From positions 338,211-402,210 of the forward strand of contig CAJNDS010002475.1 of assembly GCA_905221605.1 (NCBI GenBank): a DNA stretch of 64,000 nt, in the 5' to 3' direction. Under the pieces are notes generated by a model that saw only the letters and a list, made by a program, of their open reading frames with translations, searched no databases and was not told the DNA's origin. The DNA comes from Symbiodinium natans (Eukaryota > Sar > Dinophyceae > Suessiales > Symbiodiniaceae). The position numbers and the translations under genes are program-made. Each line of letters opens with the position of its first letter. The first letter of the stretch is position 1. Below are positions 46,601-55,600 of the stretch, piece after piece.

Positions 46601-48426
46601 TCTGCCGGGATGTCGCCCTTTGGGTTTAACGGCGCAGTTTCTGTGTCCATTCGTTGTGAACTTCCAAGGGGGGGCTACACATTTCTCCCCGCAGTCCACA
46701 AGAAGCAAGTGACAAGAGAGAACAGTGCCCTCTGCGCTTTTGCCTGCCACATCGGAAGACATGGCACGGCCAATCCAGAAATCTCTAAAGTTTGGAACGA
46801 GAAAAAAGGGCACAAGCTGGGCAGACAGCACCACTCTCCTGCTCTTCATGTCTTGGTAAGGCATCACATATCCGCTGGACATTGTTCGGCGCAGATCGCC
46901 CGGCCCTCATGGGGCCCAGAACCGAAACCCAGAACCCCAAGCATGAAACCCCAAGCCCTTAACTTTTGGCAGTCCAGATTACAGAGCTTAGGGATGGCCC
47001 GTGGTCGAGGTTGAAGGTTTAGGGCTGAAGGAAGTTTTAGCCACGTTTTTGTTTCGCATGTCAGCCGGCTTAGAATGTAGGAATGTTCCTAAACCCAACG
47101 TTGAAAAGAAATCAATTCCTCCTCTAAAGCCAAACCTCAGCAACACCACACCCTAAGCGCTGTGGTATCTATGCGCTGCAGTCATGGTGAGCTAGCGCTG
47201 GGCCCAATCCACAGGATAGTTGCGGCGGCATAGTCGTGTGGTTTGGGATTTCGGTTTCGGGCATTGGAGTATTTCGAGCTTAGGTTGTCCTGTCGGTGTT
47301 TTCTTGGGTTACGGTTTAGCTCATTCGAACGTGCATAGGGCCCGCTGCAACTGCAAACTGGTAAACCGTTTCACGGCCGTTAACCCCCGACAACGGGCTG
47401 TTGTCGAGTTTAGGAGTGTGGGGTAAGACTCAGTCTTGTCACTCTAAGGCAGGTTCATCCGGACCAGTACAGCTGCTTGGGCGCAGCATGAGCATAAAAG
47501 TGAGGGTCGAATGTTTCTTGGAATTGCAGCTGTGGCTGTCAATAGGACCCAGCCCTGCAAACTCTTGCTTCCGGACCCTTCTCAAAGCCTGAAAAGATGA
47601 ACCTATACTGGTCTCAGGATGCGGCGCTCCCGGGGCGAGGGATTTGTCATTAGAAATGGAAGACTCCTCTTTATGGCACAGCAAGAAGGGAAACAAAGTG
47701 GGTTGACACGATCGCCTGACTTGTACATCGAAAATCTCAAAATGCTTGAGTTGTGTCTTACCTGTACCATGTGGAACGCCCAGGCTACTGACCTCCCTGT
47801 ACCATGTGGAACGCCCAGGCTACTGACCTCCCGAATTCCGGAAAGGGAACGAACACGCTGCTGAAACCCCGACCCCCCCCCCTAATCTGTGCTGAGGAAC
47901 GGTGCTCGGCTCCATGCAGACCATCCTCCAGGGAGAAGGCATCATGGCCCTCTTCAAAGGCGGCCAAGGGATGTTGGAGGGCTTAAGGCCGAAGTTGATG
48001 ATTCAGGGCGACATTTGGCGCAGCGGCAGATGTCAAAAAAGTGGTATCAGAGTTTTCAAGGTCGGAATCCTGCGATATCCTGAGTGTCTAGTTTCAGGGC
48101 ATTTTGTTCGTGCAGGGTTCTGTGAAATGAAGCATGCAAATATGTGGATGTGGAGGTTCACGAAAGCCTCTCGGGACTCCAGGTTAAGTTGCCCGAAACT
48201 GGAGCACTTGTCTGGTTCGAGGGAAGACCAGCAAGTCTTTGTGGTTGTCTTCAAGAATCTAAGACATCCAGCATCTAAAGAACTCAACTCCAAAACCCTA
48301 AACCCAGCACAAGAAAATTGATGTTAAAAGCCAGGCCTCTCCATGAATTGGGTGAAGGGCCCCGTCGCCATCTCGATTAGCTTCGCCACTTGGGATTTAA
48401 GCTCAAGAAGAAGGGGGGGAGTTTGA
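40622..48426 (+). CDS. SLC25A42-like: Mitochondrial carrier, SLC25A42-like (coenzyme A type), 5' exon not found
   Basis: Second carrier gene, tandem to the first. Supported exons: 40622-40670 (LVIGGAAGAV), 40814-40837 (AKTVIAPL), 41049-about 41115 (DRVKIMYQT), 43033-43091 (GLWRGHGATLLRVVPYSA), 43724-43754 (TSFTVFEPYK), 44912-44983 (RFLAGAAAGATATALTYPLD), 45153-45174 (ARMAAHQ), 45344-about 45391 (AYDGYLRAVSQII), about 45564-45608 (EGALALWSGLKPTLLG), 45834-45898 (IVPYSGISFSVF), 46288-46360 (GTFTRLSAGAFAGLVAQST), 46861-about 46892 (TYPLDIVRRR), 47897-47959 (GEGIMALFKG), 48335-48426 (LSMNWVKGPVAISISFATWD, stop TGA). All three PLD signatures are intact. The second and third repeats closely resemble the animal mitochondrial CoA carrier SLC25A42. 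Unresolved: the first exon, and short exons near 41.2-43.0, 43.8-44.9, 45.4-45.56 and 46.9-47.9 kb. GA donors are needed at 43092 and 46361. Confidence 0.85.
41640..42235. repeat. AT-rich decayed ACT/TAC microsatellite in carrier intron
   Basis: Composition drops sharply in GC. The first half is drifted trinucleotide (CTACTATGACGACTGCTAC and similar); the second half is CTATTAAC-like. It lies inside the large intron between the exons at 41049 and 43033. Confidence 0.75.
45652..45702. repeat. 11-bp tandem repeat GGGTCTGCCAG
   Basis: Four to five imperfect copies in a carrier intron. Confidence 0.8.
47762..47832. repeat. 36-bp direct tandem duplication
   Basis: The segment beginning TGTACCATGTGGAACGCCCA and ending GACCTCCC occurs twice head to tail, identical over its length, in a carrier intron. 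Confidence 0.95.
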
Positions 48427-48540
48427 GGAGTTGAGAGGTTTCGAAGAGTGAGAGAACGTTTCGGAGACTAGAGGCATTTGAGGCTGTGTACATCACTGTG
48501 GGTGGTTTCTGTGAAGATGTGGAGTGGAAGTCGAACAGTT

Positions 48541-48672
48541 CAGGACACCGTTCTCTTGCGACAAGGTTCTACGTCTGAACGCACCCGAGGATTAGGCCCG
48601 CTTGCGCCTCGCGTTGCAAAGGTCATCAACGATCTGCTGAGATCCAGGATCGCGAAGCGCAGTGCACCCTGA
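48541..48672 (+). CDS. Possible short C-terminal coding frame, unidentified
   Basis: One frame ends with GLGPLAPRVAKVINDLLRSR and KRSAP before TGA at 48670-48672, about 115 bp after the carrier stop. Composition is plausible for a basic C terminus, but nothing is recognised and no upstream exon was found. It could also be untranslated. Confidence 0.15.
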   Translation, partial: QDTVLLRQGSTSERTRGLGPLAPRVAKVINDLLRSRIAKRSAP

Positions 48673-49049
48673 TGTGCGGCTCGAGGCCGTGGCAGAGACC
48701 GCCCGATCCTGAAGCCTGACCGAAGACCCCTCGTACTGCAAATAATCACTGAATTGCGAATCCAAGAGGGAGAACCGTAGGTGCCAACCTGGGTGGGTTC
48801 AAGAAGCCTACACCTGGACGTCGGGCTCTGCTAGATCTGAAAGAGAGTTGAGCGAGCGACGCTCAAGTCAGGAAAAGTGTCTGCGAGTCAGCTCGCATAA
48901 AGGAAAAGAGCAGAATCCCTGAGTCAGAAATGACCTGAACCCAAGTCCAAGACAGAAATGACGGGGGCATAGCTATCAAAAAGCAAAAAGCATCAAGAAG
49001 AATTTGAGAACATCAAAAAGTTCATAAGCATCAAAACAAAATTCCTAGG
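48673..49049. other. No gene recognised
   Basis: Purine-rich sequence with a decayed AAAAGCATCAA repeat at about 48975-49040. Confidence 0.5.
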
Positions 49050-49200
49050 ATGAGCTGGGTTCCTCTGGTCCCCTGGTCTTCTGGTCCTCTGGTCCGTTGG
49101 GTGCTTCCCGACCCCTGGTCCCTGCTCTTCGAGTCCTTTGGTCTGCTGGGCCCTTCTGGTCCTGTGGTCCTGTGGTCCCTTGGTCCTCTGGTCTTTGCTT
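49050..49200. repeat. Degenerate (CTGGTCC)n tract
   Basis: Repeated CTGGTCCTCTGGTCC phrases. The minus strand reads as Gly/Pro/Glu/Asp repeats (QGTTGPQDQ type), which is a repeat translation. Confidence 0.8.
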
Positions 49201-49284
49201 TCCGCTTTTGCTCCTGCTTAAATTCATTCAGATTGTTAGTACTAGCATCATTGTTAGTCTTAGTTTCAGTCTTTAGACTTTAGG

Positions 49285-49400
49285 CTTTGGGCTTTGGTCT
49301 TTGGTCTTTAGTCTTTAGTCTTTAGTCTTTAGTCTTTAGTCTTTAGTCTTTAGTCTTTAGTCTTTAGTCTTTAGTCTTTAGTCTTTTATCATTTGTCTTT
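49285..49400 (+). repeat. Heptamer array (TTTAGTC)n
   Basis: About 14 copies of TTTAGTC, the telomeric heptamer with GG replaced by TC, followed by TTTTAGTC, CTTCAGTC and then GTATTAG-type units to about 49490. Confidence 0.95.
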
Positions 49401-49768
49401 TAGTCTTCAGTCTTCAGTCTTCAGGCTCAGTCTTGGTACTAGTATTAGGATTAGTATTAGTGTTAGTATTAGAATAAGTATTAATATTTAGCATTCGTCT
49501 TGGTGTTCGTGGCAATAGCAACCCTCATACTTGAACATTTTGAACTTGATACCATTGCTGCTCCACAGGCCATGGATACTGGTGGCAAGTGTGCTAAATC
49601 GAAGGGTCGCACCTAAGCCAAGGAATTGCCTAAATCTTCATACAAGGAATCGAGCGGGCTGCGCCTCCCCCCCCCCACACTGTTGAAGCCATGCAAAGCT
49701 TGTTTCACAAAAGACCCACCATCAGCAGACGCTCCTTCAAGGCTGCGCCCACCCCAATTCCGCCGCTC

Positions 49769-50536
49769 CTATACGGTGTGCAAACTTGCTTCGAAGAACT
49801 TCAAAGAAGATCGCGCCATCAGTAAACATTCCTTCCAAGCCACATGATTCCTTTCCGCATCCATCGTGCTCGCATTGTGTTTGCAAATCGGGGGTGAAGG
49901 CAGGGGGGGGGTGGCTTGCCCCCCCCCCAACCCCTCAACCCCGGTCTTGGCAAGTAGCACAAAGCGTGCTTGCTCAAATTTGTTCTTGATGTTTGTCAAA
50001 TTGTTAGAATGTTCACCCTTCAGCAAAGAGATGGAGCGATTCAAGAATTCAACAGTGCCTTGAAACAATTAGGCAGACGTTTTCGGTACGTCGGAGATGA
50101 GACCGAACTGTCTCTTTGTGTTGGTATTCTTCGGGACCGAAGAATCCTTTGGGATGGGACCACAGATCTCTTAATCAAAAGTGAAGCTTTCGGAATTGCA
50201 GGGCAGGATGGAACGGAAACGGTTGGGTTTGTTTCGGAAGGGGGAATGGCATCGAAGGTTCACGGGCTGGTCGGGTCTTTTGACGGGGTGGGACAACAGG
50301 CGGATGGAACCACATTTACCGGGGTCGGTCTTTTTCTGACTCAGCCTTTGCTGTTTTCCGACCCGATCTTTTTTGACGGCTGACTCGGTCCACGCTGTTG
50401 GTGATTTGATGTCCCGACTCGCCGGCCACCCTGTGAAGCTCAGTCGGCACTGTGCTCTGGGTAGAGGGGTGAACATAGGCAACATAGGGATTGTAGGCAC
50501 TCCCTTGGGTGTTGCTTGGTGACAGCATCTACACAA
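49769..50536 (-). other. Competing open frames on both strands, unresolved
   Basis: Minus frames 50528-50316 (NTQGSAYNPYVAYVHPSTQS) and 50068-49769 (GTVEFLNRSISLLKGEHSNN) look protein-like. They overlap a plus frame at 49970-50383 of 137 codons that is Gly/Val/Phe rich. No family is recognised on either strand. A decayed minus-strand gene is the more likely explanation. Confidence 0.2.
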
Positions 50537-51125
50537 TAGAAAGCAGTGTTATGGAGTCCACAATTAGCATAAATGTTTCACTCTACGCGGTGCAAGGCGC
50601 AACGAGACAGGGACCCAGGCCTTAAGATTCAGCTGAAGAGTTGGGGTTTGCAAGTTGCTCATAGCTCAGTTGCTCAGGGTTCAAGGCGGTCGCAACCTAC
50701 ATATACATCCCCAGGACGTGAGCTTCAGCATTGTTTTTGTTAGCTGCTGCTGCCTGCTGCAAGCGGCCGTTCAGACAAGGACAGTTGCTAATACTGCATG
50801 CCATTGTCGTGGATGCTGGCAGGGCGCTGGTCTCTCAAGGTTTGGAGCTTGCAAATATTTTAAGCTCGAGTCTTTAGGGTTGTTGTACTTAATTTGCCAG
50901 AATCAGCAACTTTTTTGCCCTGGTTGGTTTCTTCGTGCCTGTGTTGCATTTGTCTAGTCGCAGATCAGACAGCACGCTGCAGATTCCCTTCGTCGCGAAT
51001 GCGCCGGCTGGGATGTTGTACAAACTGCCTGCTGCCCAGGCGAAATGGGGGTTTCCACCAAGACGTGTCCTAGCACAAAGAAGCCATTCACACCTTTTGC
51101 TGGTCAGCCTTGCAATGACTTGAGC
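50537..51125. other. No gene recognised
   Basis: Unique-looking sequence leading to the first (CAA)n array. Confidence 0.5.
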
Positions 51126-51272
<147 letters not shown>

Positions 51273-51596
51273 TTGCATTGCACTCACTGCCAGAATCAGC
51301 ATGTGGACCTCTGATCACTTTGGATCCTCGGCACGTCGGCTACTCTGTATCCGCCTTGGGAGCTCCAGCAGTCTTTGCTAGTTCGTACTTCACGCCCCTC
51401 AGGGCTGCTGAAAGGATTGTTGTGCACAGCTATGTTCGAGTATGTGGAATGCATCCGCCCCTCAGGGCTGCGATAGCGCTGTGCTGGCTGGACACCCTAC
51501 GACCGCTTCCTACTGGCTCACCTGCACCCGCGACTGCTGCAGTGCCGGCTGGCCCCGATGTTGTGTTGCAGGCTATAGCTGTGCGCTAGCTGAGTT
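51273..51596. repeat. 0.3-kb module, left copy
   Basis: Starts ACATTTTGCATTGCACTCAC and ends GCAGGCTATAGCTGT. It is about 98% identical to 57886-58197, with some five or six substitutions counted by eye. A frame stays open in both copies on the plus strand, but the substitutions do not favour silent sites clearly. It marks the left edge of the LINE. Confidence 0.9.
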
Positions 51597-52680
51597 TGGT
51601 GTGATTAAGGCGGGCAAGTGTGATATAGAAGGTCTCACCCGCCTTTTTTATTTCACAGTCCGGCCTTTTGGACTTCGAGAGGATCGCTTCCTCCAGATTG
51701 CCAGGTCTCAATTGGTATACTGAATCTGCTTTGGCAGAGTACTTAAGGATATTCAGGAGGAAACCTTCTAATCTGATGCAATGAATCAATGAAGAAATTG
51801 AAGTTGGCACGGAGGCAGCCTCCGATATCAAGTACTCAGCACTGCAAAAGAGTGAAAAATAAGCGCGGCTACCCCGACACCCTACTGTGAGTCACTGCGT
51901 CCAGCACCCACGCACCAGCTGTTTAGCGAGCCGTACCTCTGGTGAGGCCGACACTCAGCGTTCCTGTCTAGTGACGTCTCACACAGGTAACGCTAAACAA
52001 CTGGCAGAGGGCCGTAGGCAGAGCGCACCAAGGCGGCCTTGCACGTTCCAAGAAGGATGCCCAAGTTGGAGGCAGGGTAGCTAAGTTTGCGAAGCCTGAC
52101 CTGGGACGCCTTGCGCGGCTCCTGGGGCCAGCGCTGCGACAGGGCAAAATTGCATTCCTGGTCGAGAAAATGTGACCCCAACTGACCGAACTTAACGAGG
52201 AGGTCTCACATAGGCACGAGTACTTTGCGAAGAGGGAAGCACCTGACCTGGGACACCTTGCACGGCTCTCGGGGCCAGCGCTGCGACAAGGCAAGGTTGC
52301 ATCCGAAAAAGTGACCCTAAGCTGAACCCACCGACCTGGAGGAGACCTCACATGTTCTGAAGTGCGCGCAGGGCTCTTTCAGATGCTTCAGGTTCAGGGA
52401 CAAGAATGGGTCAGCTTGGCCTTAAGCTACAGCAGGCAGAACGGTCTACTGTGAGAAACACTACCGGGGAGGAAGCCTCCGGAGGAAACCTCCGCATGTG
52501 AAAGTTTCACGCAAGAGACTATACATCTTACCACGAGATCATGGCTTTATTGCGCGCAGGGCAGCGTTCATGCCGAGTTGCCTTAGGCAACAGCAGGCAG
52601 ATAGGTCTACTTTAATAAGAAAGAACACTGCTGCGGAGGAAGCCTCCGGAGGAAACCTCCGCATGCGAAGGTAGAGCGAG
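51597..52680 (-). other. LINE 3' untranslated region with tandem repeats and hairpins
   Basis: Two internal repeats occur. One pairs 52097-52155 with 52241-52300 (core CTGGGACRCCTTGCRCGGCT). The other pairs about 52420-52500 with 52575-52668, each copy ending in the self-complementary GGAGGAAGCCTCC followed by GGAGGAAACCTCC. A related phrase occurs inside the ORF at about 53525-53555. Repeats of this kind in a 3' UTR could serve reverse transcriptase recognition; that is inference. Confidence 0.7.
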
Positions 52681-55600
52681 CTAGACCCTTACGTAGAAAG
52701 CCAAATACGATCCCTGGCAAATTTGATCCGAGAGGAGCGTAGTTCGCCGTGGTGAGCGGTCATCATCTGCGAGATACGCCACTTCTTCTCTCAAAAAACC
52801 TGTCCTATAATGCCCAGATCTCCAATCATCTCCTAGATGAATGATGAATGCATATAGTCGAAAGCTGACCACAGCGGTTGTCGTGCCATTATCTATAAAC
52901 TCTGGAAGCTCCAGAGTTGTGTCTAAAACTTGAGGCCGATTTGTTTTCTCCAAGTGCTCAAACCTTTGGATCTGAATGCAAACCAGGTTCACTCCCGGGA
53001 GTAGCCCATAGGTGCTCCCCCTGTGCGCCCACTGAGAAATGGCTTGCTGTAGTGTGGAGAGGCCATCTGGTGGGTCAGGCAAGAAAAGAATCAAACCCCC
53101 TCTATCCTCTACGCTGATTCTTTCCACGGGTGCTGTGATTTGAACCCTCGCTTCCCAAACATCTGCTGAAAGCACATGGGATCTCTGAATGATATGTGCT
53201 AGAAACTGGGATGCATCTTCTTGCCTGGGTCTGAATCGCCATCCCGTCAGCAGAGGACGTAGCTGTCGCAGCCTACGAATATCCACACTAGAAGAACGAC
53301 CCCCTACTGCGTCAATTTCCGTCAATATTTGTCTCAGATATGGATCAGAAAGAATACCCTCTGATGCAAGCGAGGCAAGGATATGCACTACTGTGTGTGC
53401 ATAGCACAGTTGATGCGGATTATGATAGGCCAGAGACCAGGCTGTGACGGGCACTGACGAAGGTCTCCCCTCTGCTGGTGCGTCTCGCTGGGAGCTTGCT
53501 GGTGCCTGGTGAGACCGAATCCTACTGGTGGAGGAAGCCTCCTGGGAGGAACCCTCCTGCGCACGAATCCCAAGTTCCGACGTCACAGTGCCATATTCTA
53601 TGTGTGGGTCGGTAGACTTTTTCATTGCTGCACTCATGGCATAGACCTGCAGCAGGACTACACACTGGTCCGCGTGGCGAACCGGAGCGTCAACCATCAT
53701 TCCACAATATCTGCATTCCTCCTTTTTATGAAGCAGTCTCTTATGTGTGCGCATGTTGGCATAGACTGAGTCTGAGGCCCCTGCCCAGAAAGCCTGGTGC
53801 GCTTTCTGAATGTGCTGTTTGACGCCCTTGTGACCGACAATGAACTGCCCACAGAGGCTGCAGTAAGCCCGCAAGTGCTTGGTCACATGAGCCTTTTTGA
53901 GAAGCAGGTCAGGGTCTCTTTTCAATTGATCCTGAACACTTGGTTGGAGCAGCAAGGCTGTGCTCTCCGCTCCTGAGCAGGACGATGATCGCTCCCTCAG
54001 CTCTGGAAGCTTTGAACATGTTCCCGATTCAACATGTCTGCGAAGCTGATGCATTGTGCGCAGCTGTTTGTGACATGCTGCACATTGCGGGAGTCCTTTG
54101 CAGCTATGCACAGTGACCTGAAATTTTGGGCCTAGCTGATTCGCACGCTGTCCTCCATGCTTCACCAGAGTATGTTGCTGAAGACCCTTAGCGCTGGAAA
54201 ATTTCCGATCGCACAGAGAGCACGGTACCTCCTGGTCTGCCTCAATCAGGTCCAAATGCATGCTCTGAAGCTCCTGTTGCAGCGCAACAATCCTACCTCT
54301 AAGTCCCAGATGCCACTGTATGTTCTGATCCGGGTTGGACTTCTGACAGGCATCTAGTGCGTCTTGATAGTTTTTCATCTGGCTGATCAAAACTGCTTGA
54401 GGAGTCTGAACCTTATATTGCTCGAACAGAGTCTTCGTGTCAATATGGCTGTAGTGCTGATGTTGCTTAAAGATGGATCTTAGCATCCTCGAGTATTTAC
54501 TCTGAAGCTTCTGAAGACCTGATGAGGTGATGCCAGTGGCCACAAGCCCATGCAAGAGTGAGGATTCCACATAGACCCTCCAGATCTCCAACTTCTTTGA
54601 AGCCTCCAAGGCCTTAGTGGAGCACAGGATGTGTCGAAGTAGCTCAAACTTGCCTTGAGCTTGGGCGATCCTATAGTCAACAGTCTGGTCTTTGTAGGAT
54701 CCATAGCTGAGCTGCACCCCTAGATATGTTAGTTTGTGATGAATCGGAATCTTATGTCCTGAGGGAAGGACGATGTGCAACTGCTTCTCTTTGCGCATCG
54801 TGTGCTTCTTGCGAAAGATGGACTGCTGAGTGCCCTGAACCATTAGCAAGGCTTTGGACTTCGTTGGATTGACTTCCAGCCCCACGTCCTCAAGAGACTG
54901 AAAGAGAGCCTCTATTCTGAGCAGGACTTTCTGAAGTTCAGGAAAGCTCGAGAAGGTTTCCTGGAGCAGGAAATCGTCTGCAAAGACTGTTAGGATGTCC
55001 CTAGCTTGCTTGCTATCTGGGCCCCATTTCTGCTCCATTCTGCTCATGACTAGAAGTGTCAGCGCAGACCACAATGCCGGGGCTAGCTTGCAACCTTGTT
55101 TGATTCCTGAAGAAGTGGGAACTTGAATCTCTAGTCCACTTGTGCCCATGTTGTAGGAGGTCTCACTGTGTAGTTGAACTACCAGTTCTTTCGTAACAGG
55201 GTCTGTTCCCAGGCGATCCAAGGCAGCTAGCAGCTCATGTCTATTAACAGAATCAAAAGCTTTGCTCAGATCAACCGAAATAGTAAGTGCCCCTGACAGC
55301 TGAGCCTGCCTGGCTCCGCGTTGGGACTTGTGCAGGTCCCTGCGATGCACTTGACGGAGCTGCTGCACGAAATCAAGGTGCTGACATGCTTTCGCGATGG
55401 CGTCCCGCACCCCCCTCTGCCTAATGTACGCAAATTGAGGCTGAAGTTGTGAGCTCTCCTGCAGTGCTGGTGCAATGCGAGTCTTAACTGCGCCTGCTAG
55501 CACTTTGCCTGGCACGCTGATGACTCCTATGGGCCTCAGGTTTTTCATGGCGGTGGCTGGCTTGCCCGGCTTGGGGATCCATGCAATTCGAGGGTCCTTT

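Noticed and set aside
49045-49283. Gly/Pro/Asp/Gln-rich minus frame and Leu/Val-rich plus frame
   Set aside because: Translation of the CTGGTCC repeat.
49970-50383. 137-codon plus frame as a gene
   Set aside because: Gly/Val/Phe-biased composition, no motif, and equally open minus frames across the same bases.
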